From Mariprofundus micogutta (GTDB taxonomy: Bacteria > Pseudomonadota > Zetaproteobacteria > Mariprofundales > Mariprofundaceae), in contig NZ_BDFD01000006.1 in the NCBI RefSeq assembly GCF_001895085.1, forward strand, positions 1 to 64,000: DNA of 64,000 nucleotides, read 5' to 3'. Position numbers and translations under genes: made by a program. The notes under the pieces are model-generated. The model ran no database searches, was not told the origin of the DNA, and saw only the letters and a list, made by a program, of their open reading frames with translations. This document shows, one piece after another, positions 45,005 through 54,573 of the stretch. The first letter of the stretch is position 1. Each line of letters begins with the position of its first letter.

Positions 45005-45391
45005 TTAATTATTCGGATTGAATATCCATCCACCATTTTGAGAGAACTCTACTTCAACCTGCTCTGGGTCTTCAGCATGATCTATGATGAGACTCTGAAG
45101 GCGGGGAGTACTATCAATTTTTACCGATTCAAATTTCAAGGCGATTCCTGTCTCAATGGTGCGGACGACAATGCCTGCTGCCTCAATCGGTAATTCATGT
45201 TGAAAGTGGCCCAACAGGATGCTGACGTTGCACGGCGTACCCGGATCCAGTTTAAGGTCAGTTTGAAGAAGCGCACCATTCATGCTGACATCCATAACCA
45301 TCACTTCGACGGGCTCCATATTTTCAAGTGTTAATAATGCCGCAACGGAAACCTGGGACCGGCTGAATTTGCGGTGATTGGGATTAAACAA
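45005..45391 (-). CDS. PilZ-domain protein (c-di-GMP receptor)
   Basis: A 128-residue single-domain PilZ protein. The c-di-GMP motifs are RKFSR near the N-terminus (RxxxR) and DVSMNGALL (DxSxxG), about 30 residues apart; both are intact. The frame is open to 45703 across the divergent symporter gene's start. I prefer TTG 45391: an AGGGAGG lies 5 bases upstream and it gives a compact PilZ protein. ATG 45454 is an alternative without a ribosome binding site. It probably reads the c-di-GMP made by the neighbouring GGDEF-EAL protein (inference). Confidence 0.82.
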   Translation of the reverse strand: MFNPNHRKFSRSQVSVAALLTLENMEPVEVMVMDVSMNGALLQTDLKLDPGTPCNVSILLGHFQHELPIEAAGIVVRTIETGIALKFESVKIDSTPRLQSLIIDHAEDPEQVEVEFSQNGGWIFNPNN

Positions 45392-45626
45392 TAACTCCTC
45401 CCTGTGGAACAATGTTAAATCATGTGTCCCCTGAGTGTATACGGATTGAAGCATATGATAAACTGTGTTGTATGCCTTCGCTATGCTAAAGCTTGTGGAA
45501 GCTGCACTCCCCGCAACCTCAATATATACAGATGCGCATTTGGAACATTGACGCCGAGGCAGACGAATCACATGGTTGTGCTGAACATGCAAACTGCTGC
45601 CATGTGCAGGGGAGGCAGGAGAAGGG

Positions 45627-46949
45627 ATGAGTAAAAAAATGAATATGACCAACAAAATTCTGATCTGGATGGTTGCCGGCCTGATTGTCGGAAGCCTGAT
45701 CAATAATTTTGCATCTGATAATCAATGGGTTCAGACCTATCTGGTGATGGGGCTGTTTCATGTCGTGGGGGCAATCTTTATCAGCATGTTGAAGATGCTG
45801 GTCGTGCCTTTGGTAACCTTCTCTCTGATCTGCGGCGTTTGTGGTATTGGAGATATTAGCAAACTTGGTCGTGTTGGCGGGAAAGCATTCGCCCTGTTCA
45901 TGCTCACTACGGCTCTGGCCATCAGTCTGGCCATTGCTGTTGCAACATTCTTTGCCCCCGGTCAGGGCTTTGAACTTGCAGCGGCATCCACCGGATCTTT
46001 TACCGCCCCTGCTGCTCCTCCATTGAGCCAGGTTTTTATTGATCTTGTGCCGAGCAATCCGGTTGCCGCTTATGCCGAAGGCAATATGCTGCAGATTATC
46101 TTTTTTACCATTCTGTTTGCCGTCTGTATTCTGATGGTCGGGGATAAAGGCAAACCCATTATCGATATGTCCGAACGTTTAAATATGGTGATGATGGAAG
46201 TGGTCAATGTGGTGATGCATGTGGCTCCCATCGGCGTATTTGCCTTGATGGCTAAAACCTTTTCCTTACAGGGTATGAGCATGATTCTGCCGATGCTCGG
46301 TTATTTTACAGTTCTGGTTGGAGCCCTGATCCTGCATGGCACAGGAACGCTGATGATTCTGCTTAAAGTTCTTGGGCGGGTCAGTCCACTGCAGTTTCTG
46401 CGTAAAATGCGTTCTGCCCAGATATTTGCATTCAGTACCTCCAGCTCGAATGCCACCATTCCGATCACCCTGCAATGCGTTGAGAAACGTATCGGGGTCG
46501 ATAATTCCACCGCCTCTTTTGTCGTGCCCTTTGGCGCCACCATCAATATGGACGGCACTGCTATCATGCAGGGTGTAGCAACCGTATTCATTGCCAATGT
46601 TTACGGCATTGATTTGGGTCTAACCGGTTACCTTACTGTTATTGCCATGTCCGTTCTGGCATCGATCGGTACAGCAGGTGTGCCCGGTGTAGGGTTGATT
46701 ATGCTGGCCATGGTATTTAATCAGGTAGGGCTGCCTGTTGAGGGAATCGCCCTGATTATCGGTGTGGATCGCCTGCTCGACATGATCAGAACCGCAGTGA
46801 ATATCACAGGTGACGCAGCGATTACTACCATCGTCGCCCGCAGTGAAAACAGCATTGATATGGCAATATTTAATGATCCGGATGCCGGTCATGCGAAAGA
46901 TGTGACACTGCCGGGTTTTCAATCCGATACCAGCAAAGTGGCATCGTAG
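45627..46949 (+). CDS. Dicarboxylate/amino acid:cation symporter (DAACS)
   Basis: A 440-residue secondary transporter of the GltP/DctA family. It has about eight membrane helices and two re-entrant loops. Signatures are MLKMLVVPLVTFSLICGV in helix 2-3, the serine-rich hairpin FSTSSSNATIPITLQC (about 270-285), the NMDGTAIMQGVATVF helix-7 motif and the DRLLDMIRTAVNITGD helix-8 motif. Family substrates are C4-dicarboxylates, glutamate or aspartate; the choice cannot be fixed by eye. A GGAG motif precedes the ATG. It is monocistronic and divergent from the PilZ gene. Confidence 0.92.
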   Translation: MSKKMNMTNKILIWMVAGLIVGSLINNFASDNQWVQTYLVMGLFHVVGAIFISMLKMLVVPLVTFSLICGVCGIGDISKLGRVGGKAFALFMLTTALAISLAIAVATFFAPGQGFELAAASTGSFTAPAAPPLSQVFIDLVPSNPVAAYAEGNMLQIIFFTILFAVCILMVGDKGKPIIDMSERLNMVMMEVVNVVMHVAPIGVFALMAKTFSLQGMSMILPMLGYFTVLVGALILHGTGTLMILLKVLGRVSPLQFLRKMRSAQIFAFSTSSSNATIPITLQCVEKRIGVDNSTASFVVPFGATINMDGTAIMQGVATVFIANVYGIDLGLTGYLTVIAMSVLASIGTAGVPGVGLIMLAMVFNQVGLPVEGIALIIGVDRLLDMIRTAVNITGDAAITTIVARSENSIDMAIFNDPDAGHAKDVTLPGFQSDTSKVAS

Positions 46950-47184
46950 TAGTAAAATATTCAGTGTGTAATAAAAATACTCGCTGCTCTGTTGTTGATC
47001 AGGCTTTCGGTTTTCCTTGAGTTTCGCTCGTAGTGTTTGTCGCAGGAAAGCTTATAGCCGTTGATAAATCAGCTGATGTGCAGCCGTGAGCAGTGGTAAT
47101 AATAAATATTTGCATGCCAGTGACGCTGTCGCTATTGTTCGCCGCCCTAATGAAAAGGAAAGTAAATAAGAGGTAAGAACGCTC
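46950..47184. other. Spacer and leader upstream of rpsO
   Basis: No gene is seen. Reading toward rpsO the leader is AT-rich near 47098-47113 and includes AAAGGAAAG and AGAGGTAAG purine stretches just before the ATG. rpsO leaders in some bacteria fold into an S15-binding structure for autoregulation; I cannot fold this one reliably. Confidence 0.4.
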
Positions 47185-47457
47185 ATGTCTTTGGCGCTGG
47201 AAGAAAAAAACACAATTATCGAGAAATTTCGTCGCAATGAAGGCGATACAGGTTCACCTGAAGTACAGGTCGCTCTGCTGACTGCACGTATCAATCAGCT
47301 TTCTCAGGATCATTTCAAAACAAATCATAAAGATCATCACTCCCGTCGTGGATTGCTGAAGATGGTTGGCCAGCGTCGTAGCTTGCTGGGTTACCTTAAA
47401 GGCAAAGACTTCGGTCGTTACCGCACCCTCATCGAAAGTTTGGGACTGCGTAAGTAA
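47185..47457 (+). CDS. rpsO: Ribosomal protein S15
   Basis: A 90-residue 30S subunit protein that binds 16S rRNA helix 22. Family features are [25 protein letters not shown], the LTARINQLS helix, [23 protein letters not shown] and [12 protein letters not shown] at the end. Length is standard. It is followed by a strong terminator-like hairpin and then pnp, the conserved rpsO-pnp order. Confidence 0.98.
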   Translation: MSLALEEKNTIIEKFRRNEGDTGSPEVQVALLTARINQLSQDHFKTNHKDHHSRRGLLKMVGQRRSLLGYLKGKDFGRYRTLIESLGLRK

Positions 47458-47467
47458 AACAGTTTTC

Positions 47468-47500
47468 GGCGGCCCCTTGCGGGCCGCCTTTTTTCTTTTT
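47468..47500 (+). terminator. Intrinsic terminator between rpsO and pnp
   Basis: Stem GGCGGCCC (47468-47475) with GGGCCGCC (47481-47488), five-base loop, followed by TTTTTTCTTTTT. This would end rpsO transcripts or attenuate read-through into pnp. In E. coli the corresponding region is an RNase III site; whether that holds here is unknown. Confidence 0.9.
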
Positions 47501-47550
47501 ATCGGTTCTATCCACGCCAAAGGCAAGCGCGTTATAAAAGGAATGCATAG

Positions 47551-49647
47551 ATGTTTGAAGTAAAGACTACCAAGGCCGAAGTAGCTGGCCGTACAATCTC
47601 ATTTGAAACAGGGCGCGTAGCCCGTCAGGCCGGTGGTTCGGTCCTCGCTCAGGTTGGTGACGTGGTTGTTCACGTTGCTGCAACAGCGGCCAAGCAGCCA
47701 CTGCAGGGCGTAGATTTCATGCCGCTGACTGTCCATTATCAGGAAAAAACATACGCAGCAGGCCGTTTTCTTGGCGGCTTTTTCAAGCGTGAAGGTCGTC
47801 CTTCCGAAAAGGAAACCCTGACCTCTCGTCTGATTGACCGTCCGATTCGTCCACTGTTCCCTAAAGGTTATTTCCACGAAACACAGGTGATTGCGACTGT
47901 TATCTCTGCTGATGAGGGTACCAATCCGGATATCGTTGCCATTAACGGTGTTTCTGCAGCACTGGCTATTTCTGATGTGCCTTTTGCCGAGCCGATTGCG
48001 GCTTCCCGCGTTGGTCTGATTGATGGTGAATTTGTACTGAACCCATCTTATGAGCAGGTCGCTGAATCACAGCTTGATCTGATCGTTGCAGGTACACGTG
48101 ATGCGGTGCTGATGATTGAATCAGAAGCCAAAGAGCTTTCTGAAGAGCAGATGATTGATGCGATTATCTTCGGTCAGGAAGGTTATCAGCCGGTTCTGGA
48201 TGCAATTGAAGAGCTCGTGAAAGTTGCCGGTAAAGAGAAGCTGGTTGTAGAACTGGCCGGTAACGACAGTGTGAAAGATGCCGTAAAAGCAGCTTTTGAA
48301 GCTGAAGTTCGTGATGCTTACGCGACTGTTGATAAGTCTGCTCGCGCAGCCAAGATCGAAGCTTTCCGTGCTGCGGCACAGGAAAAACTGGCAGGCAGTG
48401 AAGAAAATCCGGGTGAGTTCACCTCCAATGATGTTTCATCCGCGATGAAAGGTCTGGAAAAAGATGTGGTTCGTCGCTCTATTATTGATGGCAACCCGCG
48501 TATTGATGGACGCTCAACTGATCAGGTACGTGCCATTGATTGCCAGATCGGTGTTCTGCCTCGTACACATGGTTCTGCCCTGTTCACGCGTGGTGAAACT
48601 CAGGCGCTGGTAACCATTACCCTGGGTACTGAATCTGATATGCAGATGACTGAATCTCTGGAAGGCGTAGCCAAACAGCGTTTCATGCTGCACTACAACT
48701 TCCCGCCATACTCTGTCGGTGAAGCGCGTCGTTTCGGCCCTCCGGGTCGTCGTGAGATCGGCCATGGCCGTCTGGCCCGTCGCGGTGTTGAAGCTGTTCT
48801 GCCTGCAATGGATGATTTCGGTTATGCGATCCGTTCCGTATCAGAAATTACTGAATCGAATGGTTCTTCATCTATGGCTTCAGTTTGTGGTACTTCGCTG
48901 GCGCTGATGGATGCCGGTGTTCCGACCAAGGCAGCCGTTGCCGGCGTGGCCATGGGTCTGATTCTGGAATCAGACGGTTATGCAGTTCTGACTGACATCC
49001 TCGGTGATGAAGATCATCTGGGCGATATGGATTTCAAAGTGGCCGGTACCCGTGATGGCGTTACCACGCTGCAACTGGATATTAAAATCGGTGGTCTGAC
49101 GCGTGAAATCATGCGTGAAGCACTGGGCCAGGCACATGCTGGTCGTATGCATATCCTGGATGAAATGGCCAAATGTATTGATACGGCACGTGAATCCATT
49201 GCTGACCATGCCCCTCGCATGATCACCATGAAGATCAAGGCGGACAAGATTCGCGAAGTGATCGGAGCTGGTGGTAAAGTGATTCGTGGTATCGTTGAAG
49301 CAACAGGTGCCAAGGTTGATCTTGAAGATGATGGTACAGTGAAGATCTTCGCGGTAACTGGTGAAGCTGGTGAAGCGGCTAAGAAGATGATTGAAGATAT
49401 CGTGGCTGAAGTTGAAGTTGGCGCGGTCTACACAGGTAAAGTTGTGAAGCTGATGGACTTCGGCGCATTCGTGCGCGTTGTTGGTGGTACTGATGGTCTG
49501 GTACACATCTCTCAGATTGCCAACCACCGTGTAGAGAAAGTGTCTGATGAGCTAAAAGAAGGTCAGGAAGTTCGCGTAAAAGTTCTGGAAGTGGATCGTA
49601 ACGGAAAAATCCGTCTTTCCATGAAAGAGCTGCTGACTGAAGACTAA
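47551..49647 (+). CDS. pnp: Polynucleotide phosphorylase
   Basis: Phosphorolytic 3'-5' exoribonuclease and degradosome-type enzyme. It has 698 residues: two RNase PH domains (about 10-230 and 320-550), a KH domain (about 555-615, IKADKIREVIGAGGKVIRGIVE) and an S1 domain (about 620-695, GAVYTGKVVKLMDFGAFV). Active-site segments such as FFKREGRPSEKETL and the later HLGDMDFKVAGT are intact. Length is normal. It probably has its own promoter past the rpsO terminator. Confidence 0.98.
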   Translation: MFEVKTTKAEVAGRTISFETGRVARQAGGSVLAQVGDVVVHVAATAAKQPLQGVDFMPLTVHYQEKTYAAGRFLGGFFKREGRPSEKETLTSRLIDRPIRPLFPKGYFHETQVIATVISADEGTNPDIVAINGVSAALAISDVPFAEPIAASRVGLIDGEFVLNPSYEQVAESQLDLIVAGTRDAVLMIESEAKELSEEQMIDAIIFGQEGYQPVLDAIEELVKVAGKEKLVVELAGNDSVKDAVKAAFEAEVRDAYATVDKSARAAKIEAFRAAAQEKLAGSEENPGEFTSNDVSSAMKGLEKDVVRRSIIDGNPRIDGRSTDQVRAIDCQIGVLPRTHGSALFTRGETQALVTITLGTESDMQMTESLEGVAKQRFMLHYNFPPYSVGEARRFGPPGRREIGHGRLARRGVEAVLPAMDDFGYAIRSVSEITESNGSSSMASVCGTSLALMDAGVPTKAAVAGVAMGLILESDGYAVLTDILGDEDHLGDMDFKVAGTRDGVTTLQLDIKIGGLTREIMREALGQAHAGRMHILDEMAKCIDTARESIADHAPRMITMKIKADKIREVIGAGGKVIRGIVEATGAKVDLEDDGTVKIFAVTGEAGEAAKKMIEDIVAEVEVGAVYTGKVVKLMDFGAFVRVVGGTDGLVHISQIANHRVEKVSDELKEGQEVRVKVLEVDRNGKIRLSMKELLTED

Positions 49648-49690
49648 AACAGAGGCGGGTGAAAGCTCTGTCTTTTGAAAATGATGAGAT

Positions 49691-49714
49691 AAGAGGCGGG
49701 CTTGCCCGCCTCTT
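49691..49714 (+). terminator. Hairpin after pnp
   Basis: AAGAGGCGGGC (49691-49701) pairs perfectly with GCCCGCCTCTT (49704-49714). The run after it, TGTCGTTTG, is only weakly T-rich. It probably stabilises or terminates the pnp transcript. Confidence 0.65.
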
Positions 49715-49731
49715 GTCGTTTGCGGGTTGGA

Positions 49732-50988
49732 ATGCTTAATACCTTTTATGAGGAAAGTCAGATCTACGATGGTCCGCTGGTGCTGACACATGCTATGCCT
49801 CAGGCGCAGAGTGTGGCGATTGGCGTATTCATCGATATCGGTGCGCGGGATGAAACGGAAGCTGAGGCCGGTATAACCCATGCTCTGGAACACATGTTGT
49901 TCAAAGGAACGGCTAAAATGGATGTGCATCAGCTGGCTGAAAGGCTGGATGAACTGGGTGGCAATGCCAATGCATTCACCTCGCGGGAACGCACCTGCTT
50001 TCACCTGCATGTGTTACATGAGCACTGGCGCGATGCGCTGGAGATCCTTACCGGTATGGTGAACGAGGCAGCACTTCCCGATGCAGAATGGCAACGCGAA
50101 CGTGAGGTGATCTATGCAGAGATGGCCATGGTGGACGATATTCCTGAAGAGTGGATTACCGATCAGCATGTGTCAGCCCTATTTCCTGACCACGCTATCG
50201 GTAAACCGGTTCTGGGTAACCATGACTCCCTGGCAGCCATCAGCAGCGAGCAATTGAGTGACTATTTGCAGCGCTGGTATAACCCGCCGGGTTTAATGAT
50301 TGTAGCAGCAGGCCGTATTGAACATGCTGAACTGGTGGATGCTCTGGCTGGTATGCCGTGGGCTGCAGGCAACAACAGAGTTCAGCGTGCTGTGCCGGGC
50401 AGTATTAAAACAGGCATTCAGGCCTTGCCGCGGGAGATGGAACAGGCACAAATGGTGGCTTCTGCCCCCGGCATCCATGTTTCGTCGACCGAACGGCCTG
50501 TCTCATGGCTGGCCAATCAGATGTTGGGCGGCGGCATGAGCTCCCGGTTATTCAGGGAAGTACGCGAAAAACGGGGGCTTTCTTATAGCGTGGGGTCACA
50601 TATGAACTCACTATCTGACACAGGCATCTGGAGCATCACATGTGGTGCTGAGACCAGCCGTGCGGCTGAATGTGTGGATGTCATTGCTGATATTCTGGCT
50701 GGTTTTGCAGATGGGATTGGTGAAGATGAGCTATTGCGAGCCAAGCGTCAGTTGGAAGTACAGTTTCGTATGGGGTTGGATTCGGTTGAGGGTCAGATGT
50801 TGTATCTCGGGGCAAGACTAGACGAAGAAAGGCTTGTTTCTCCGGTGGATTGGGTGAAGCAGATTCATGCTACTGATATCGATGCAGTCAGAAGCTGGGC
50901 CGCTGACAGGCTTTCACAGGGTTTACTGTGGAGTATCGGCGCACCTGAGCAGGCACTGCCAGAAATTTGTGATAGAATTCGCGCATGA
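49732..50988 (+). CDS. M16-family zinc metalloprotease (insulinase/PqqF-like)
   Basis: A 418-residue M16B peptidase. The inverted zinc motif is H50-x-x-E53-H54 in [11 protein letters not shown], with a later Glu in [16 protein letters not shown]-terminal half-domain carries the substrate-clamp pattern [28 protein letters not shown]. No signal peptide, so it is cytoplasmic. The frame is open from 49702 inside the terminator hairpin, so ATG 49732 is preferred. It overlaps cysE by 4 bases. It is typical of the processing-peptidase-like proteins that follow pnp in many genomes. Confidence 0.93.
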   Translation: MLNTFYEESQIYDGPLVLTHAMPQAQSVAIGVFIDIGARDETEAEAGITHALEHMLFKGTAKMDVHQLAERLDELGGNANAFTSRERTCFHLHVLHEHWRDALEILTGMVNEAALPDAEWQREREVIYAEMAMVDDIPEEWITDQHVSALFPDHAIGKPVLGNHDSLAAISSEQLSDYLQRWYNPPGLMIVAAGRIEHAELVDALAGMPWAAGNNRVQRAVPGSIKTGIQALPREMEQAQMVASAPGIHVSSTERPVSWLANQMLGGGMSSRLFREVREKRGLSYSVGSHMNSLSDTGIWSITCGAETSRAAECVDVIADILAGFADGIGEDELLRAKRQLEVQFRMGLDSVEGQMLYLGARLDEERLVSPVDWVKQIHATDIDAVRSWAADRLSQGLLWSIGAPEQALPEICDRIRA

Positions 50989-51722
50989 ACAGAATGCGCG
51001 AAGACATCCACACTGCTTTTGATCGTGACCCTGCAACCCGTTCGGTTTGGGAGGCTTTGACCTGCTATCCGGGTCTGCATGCGATCTGGATGCACAGGCT
51101 TGCCCATTGGTTATGGAATGCAAAGTTACTTTGGCTGGGGCGTTTTGTTTCACATCTGGCTCGCTGGTTGACCGGTATTGAAATTCACCCCGGTGCAACT
51201 ATTGGACGTCGTTTTTTTATTGATCACGGCATGGGCATTGTGATCGGTGAAACCACGGAGATTGGTGATGATGTTACTCTGTATCACGGTGTGACACTTG
51301 GCGGTACGACCTGGGAGAAGGTGAAACGCCATCCCACGCTGGAGAATGGTGTGATTGTCGGTGCAGGTGCCAAGGTCCTCGGAGCGATTACTATTGGAGA
51401 ACAATCCCGTATCGGTGCCAATTCTGTCGTTTTTCGTGATGTGCCAAAGCACTCGACCGTGGTTGGTATTCCCGGCACTGTGGTGGGGTCAACCGAATCA
51501 CTGATCGAGGATGGTAAAATCAATCTCGATCACCATCTGCTGGCAAACCCTGTTTCAGAAGCCCTCGGCCATGTGTTGAAAATGATTGATGATGTTAATG
51601 CCCGCATTGACACCTTCCACCCTGATGCCAAGGGCAGCAAGGGCAAGCTATCTGAGGATCTTGAAAAGGATATGCTCAGTGAGCAGGAGAAGCTTGAACG
51701 CTTTCTGGGTGGCGGGATTTAA
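50985..51722 (+). CDS. cysE: Serine O-acetyltransferase
   Basis: Makes O-acetylserine, the carbon skeleton for cysteine. The 245-residue protein has an N-terminal helical domain (about 1-60, including [17 protein letters not shown]) and a left-handed beta helix of hexapeptide repeats (about 65-165), with GVTLGGT and the [11 protein letters not shown] segment. It overlaps the M16 gene by 4 bases (ATGA) and lies just upstream of the iscR-iscS-iscA genes. Cysteine supply and sulfur mobilisation are thus neighbours, though a separate promoter drives iscR. Confidence 0.96.
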   Translation: MNRMREDIHTAFDRDPATRSVWEALTCYPGLHAIWMHRLAHWLWNAKLLWLGRFVSHLARWLTGIEIHPGATIGRRFFIDHGMGIVIGETTEIGDDVTLYHGVTLGGTTWEKVKRHPTLENGVIVGAGAKVLGAITIGEQSRIGANSVVFRDVPKHSTVVGIPGTVVGSTESLIEDGKINLDHHLLANPVSEALGHVLKMIDDVNARIDTFHPDAKGSKGKLSEDLEKDMLSEQEKLERFLGGGI

Positions 51723-51738
51723 TTCTTTCTTGATATTT

Positions 51739-51770
51739 ATACTTGACTAAAATGGTCGACTTTATAATAT
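51739..51770 (+). promoter_or_regulatory. iscR promoter with IscR type-1 site
   Basis: The sequence from 51739, ATACTTGACTAAAATGGTCG and on through ACTTTAT, matches the E. coli type-1 IscR site consensus ATASYYGACTRWWWYAGTC almost base for base. It overlaps a -35-like TTGACT (51743-51748) and a -10 (TATAAT at 51763-51768 or TAATAT at 51765-51770). This implies the [2Fe-2S]-IscR autorepression known for the isc operon. Confidence 0.85.
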
Positions 51771-51809
51771 CCGACTCTTCTACAGGGGTATTTCCCCTAG
51801 GAGGTCATG

Positions 51810-52307
51810 ATGCGATTAACCAGTAAAGGACGTTATGCCGTTTCTGCGATGGTAGACTTAAACAAGCAGCAGACAGAAGGGCCGGTTACACTGGCTGCAA
51901 TTTCTGAACGCCAATTTATTTCACTTTCCTATCTTGAACAGTTGTTCCGCCGCCTGCGTGAAGCAGAGCTGGTCAAATCTGTGCGAGGCCCCGGTGGTGG
52001 ATACCTGCTGGCAAAAGAAGCCGAAGATATTTCAGTTGCAGATATTATCCGTGCGGTGAATGAGCCTGTTCGCACCACCATGTGTGAAAATGGCGTGCGC
52101 GGCTGCCATCGTGGCAATCGTTGTGACACGCATCAGCTGTGGGAATCACTGGGTCATCATATCTACCGGTTCCTTGATGCAGTCAGTCTGGAAAGAGTTT
52201 GTAATAGTAATGTTGATCTTGATCAGGTTGTGCTCGGTGACGTGGAAAATTATCTGAACCAGCCACAGCCTGTCGAAGCGAAGGTGGATATTGCAACGAT
52301 ATCTTGA
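51810..52307 (+). CDS. iscR: Iron-sulfur cluster regulator IscR
   Basis: A 165-residue Rrf2-family [2Fe-2S] repressor. Helix-turn-helix about 1-60 (MRLTSKGRYAVSAMVDL, SLSYLEQLFRRLR) and a wing with RGPGGGY. Cluster ligands C92, C99 and C105 and the following His match E. coli IscR in spacing. AGGAGG lies upstream; two adjacent ATGs (51807, 51810) are possible, the second having better spacing. A type-1 IscR site overlaps its promoter, so it likely represses this operon when clusters are plentiful. Confidence 0.96.
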   Translation: MRLTSKGRYAVSAMVDLNKQQTEGPVTLAAISERQFISLSYLEQLFRRLREAELVKSVRGPGGGYLLAKEAEDISVADIIRAVNEPVRTTMCENGVRGCHRGNRCDTHQLWESLGHHIYRFLDAVSLERVCNSNVDLDQVVLGDVENYLNQPQPVEAKVDIATIS

Positions 52308-53436
52308 CTTTAATGCTACATGTCCACCGCTGCGAGTCGCTTTAGAAGCCGCCAATAAGGCGGCGAGCGAAGCGCCGGGAAACCCTTCCAGTCTTCACTG
52401 GGCCGGGCGCGCAGCGCGCAGGTTTGTTGATGATGCACGTGATAAAATTGCGGCATACATTGGCACGGAGCCGGGAAGTGTAGTGTTCACTTCAGGCGGC
52501 ACAGAATCCAATAATATAGCTATTCACAGCGTGTTGTCCGTTTCCAGGCCGGGTTCGATCATCACTTCTGCAATAGAACATCCGGCTGTACTTAAACCGC
52601 TGGAACGTTTTTCAACGGCCAGTGCGAAAGAGCAGGGTTGGTCTGTAACTCAGCTGCGACCTGACACCAGTGGTGTGATTGATGCTGACAAGATGATTGC
52701 TGCAATTAGTGCGGATACGCGGCTGGTCTGCTTGATGCTGGCCAATAATGAGAGCGGAGCTGTGCAGCCAGTGCAGCAGGTGGCTGATTATTGCCGTGAG
52801 CATGGCATTCCAATGCTTGTTGATGCAGTACAGGCACTGGGAAAGGGGCGTCTGGACTTTAAAGCTCTGGGCATTGATTTCATGAGTCTGTCCGGACATA
52901 AAATTGGTGGTCCGAAAGGTGTCGGGGTACTGCTTGTGCGCCGCGGTGTGAAGCTACTTGAACTCAGTCCCGGCGGTGGTCAGGAGCGAGGACGCCGTTC
53001 AGGCACAGAAAATGTGCCCGGTATTGCCGGTTTTGCAGCAGCACTCGGTGAGATTGATTTCAATGCCTTCGCGCCGATGCGTGACCTGTTTGAGGCGCAG
53101 ATGGCTGAACGTTTGCCTTCAGCTTCTATTATTGGCCGAGACGCAGAGCGCACGCCCAACACCAGCCTGGTGATATTGCCGGGCATGGATGGGGAAACAC
53201 TCCTGATGCAGCTGGATCTGGCAGGTTTTGCCGTAGCTTCGGGCTCTGCCTGTTCATCAGGTAAACGCGATCCTTCGCATGTATTGATGGCGATGGGCAT
53301 GAGCGAGCAGATGGCGCGCAGCTCCATCCGGGTCAGCTTTGGACCGGGTAACAGTGAAGAAGATGCAATGGCTTTGGTGGATGCGCTGGTGACAGTGTAT
53401 CAGAGACTCAGAAAGATGGCGGGAATGGCAGCATGA
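52291..53436 (+). CDS. iscS: Cysteine desulfurase (IscS/NifS)
   Basis: PLP enzyme that takes sulfur from cysteine for Fe-S cluster and thio-cofactor synthesis. It has 381 residues. The PLP lysine is K204 in SGHKIGGPKG, and the sulfur-carrying Cys is C321 in SGSACSSGKRD. N-terminus MQRYLDFNAT starts at a TTG, as no ATG fits and the family begins just here; an AAGGTGG motif lies 3 bases upstream and the start overlaps the end of iscR by 17 bases. The scaffold iscU does not follow as in the classical operon. Confidence 0.94.
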   Translation: MQRYLDFNATCPPLRVALEAANKAASEAPGNPSSLHWAGRAARRFVDDARDKIAAYIGTEPGSVVFTSGGTESNNIAIHSVLSVSRPGSIITSAIEHPAVLKPLERFSTASAKEQGWSVTQLRPDTSGVIDADKMIAAISADTRLVCLMLANNESGAVQPVQQVADYCREHGIPMLVDAVQALGKGRLDFKALGIDFMSLSGHKIGGPKGVGVLLVRRGVKLLELSPGGGQERGRRSGTENVPGIAGFAAALGEIDFNAFAPMRDLFEAQMAERLPSASIIGRDAERTPNTSLVILPGMDGETLLMQLDLAGFAVASGSACSSGKRDPSHVLMAMGMSEQMARSSIRVSFGPGNSEEDAMALVDALVTVYQRLRKMAGMAA

Positions 53437-53759
53437 TTGATATAGAATTAACACCAGCGGCGGTAAATCGGGTGAAAGCAATTCTTGTGGCTGAAGATAA
53501 ACTGGCGCTGAGGCTGGCTGTAAAAACAGCAGGTTGCTCCGGCCTGGAATATGTCATGGAAACTGTCGAAGAGGGATCTGCCGATGATCTGGTAAAGTCA
53601 TTTGACGGTTTTGAACTGTATGTGGATGCAGACTCTTACAATACTGCTCTGCGCGGCTTGCAACTGGATTTTCAGCAGGATGCCCTGTCATCAGCATTTG
53701 TGTACAACAATCCGAATGAAAAAGGCACCTGCGGCTGTGGTATATCCTTTTCTGTGTGA
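53433..53759 (+). CDS. iscA: A-type Fe-S carrier (IscA/SufA/ErpA family)
   Basis: A 108-residue Fe-S or iron carrier. The conserved ligands are C35 in AGCSGLEY and C100, C102 in the C-terminal CGCGISF. It overlaps iscS by 4 bases (ATGA), so it is translated with it. IscA-type carriers deliver clusters to targets; the subtype among IscA, SufA and ErpA cannot be fixed here. No iscU, hscA, hscB or fdx genes follow, so this is a compact isc variant. Confidence 0.93.
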   Translation: MIDIELTPAAVNRVKAILVAEDKLALRLAVKTAGCSGLEYVMETVEEGSADDLVKSFDGFELYVDADSYNTALRGLQLDFQQDALSSAFVYNNPNEKGTCGCGISFSV

Positions 53760-53807
53760 CCGTTGCAATTAAGGCCCGACCCTTTGGCCTGACCTTATTC
53801 GCTCACA

Positions 53808-54296
53808 TTATTTCTCAGTTTTAATAATGGTTCCTGGCTTAAGGTTCTTAACACGGTATTTTCCTTCGATGTTCTGAACCTGGAATAGGCTGTTTCTGGC
53901 CATAATCAGCCCCATTTCCGGGTTTTGTTGTAGGAAAACAAGCTCCCCATCAGCTGGGTTGATTTGAATTTCTGCCCAGTTTTCTGCTTTAGATTTGATC
54001 GTATGCGGCCCAGGTGAGACTGTGAAATAGATGTACTGACTTCCTCGTGTATAGCCCATTTCAGAGGACGCTTCTTCGTCATCAAGAAATACATTAAATC
54101 GAATCAATGTTCCTAAAGATGAAGGACGAACAACATAAACAATAGCTTTTCCCTGTTCTGCAGGTTTCGGAAGATTATAGTCTTTTAGTTGTTCTTTCAT
54201 TTCAGCATGTGTTGGCAGTTTGCTGGCACAGCCCTGCAAAAAGAACCCGGATAATAATAACATTGATATAGCTACAGTGCGTGTTTGTGTTCTCAT
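53808..54296 (-). CDS. Lipoprotein with DUF2846-like domain
   Basis: A 162-residue outer- or inner-membrane lipoprotein. The signal peptide with lipobox LQGCAS predicts lipidation at Cys 23. The mature part has the DUF2846 pattern: GKAIVYVVRPSSLGT, then RFNVFLDDEEAS, the strand YIYFTVSPGPHTIKSKAENWAEI and NLKPGTIIK. Function is unknown. Base composition is somewhat AT-richer than the flanks. It is convergent with iscA. Confidence 0.82.
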   Translation of the reverse strand: MRTQTRTVAISMLLLSGFFLQGCASKLPTHAEMKEQLKDYNLPKPAEQGKAIVYVVRPSSLGTLIRFNVFLDDEEASSEMGYTRGSQYIYFTVSPGPHTIKSKAENWAEIQINPADGELVFLQQNPEMGLIMARNSLFQVQNIEGKYRVKNLKPGTIIKTEK

Positions 54297-54573
54297 TTAT
54301 TCCCCATGTTTGCTTACGTTGTTTATAATTTGCAAATAGTAATTATCGGCAGGTGGTTTGTATGTCCCCCAAACAGGGGACAAAAAAGGCTGTATGGATA
54401 ATGTAGCCGTGAACTTGCCGCAGAGCTCACAGGTTGTGATTGGCATGCTTCTGAATTAACTTTCGCGTCATTGGTTACGTGCGAATAAGCAGTGTGTGAA
54501 GGCTCTAGCCTGGCTGCATCAATCAGAAAAAATTCGATTGTTTTCTTGCTACAGAACATCAGGAGAAATTGAT
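54297..54573. other. Spacer between the divergent lipoprotein and pstS genes
   Basis: No gene supported. It should hold promoters for both genes. I looked for a Pho box (two CTGTCAT repeats) upstream of the PstS-like gene and saw none that was convincing. Confidence 0.4.
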
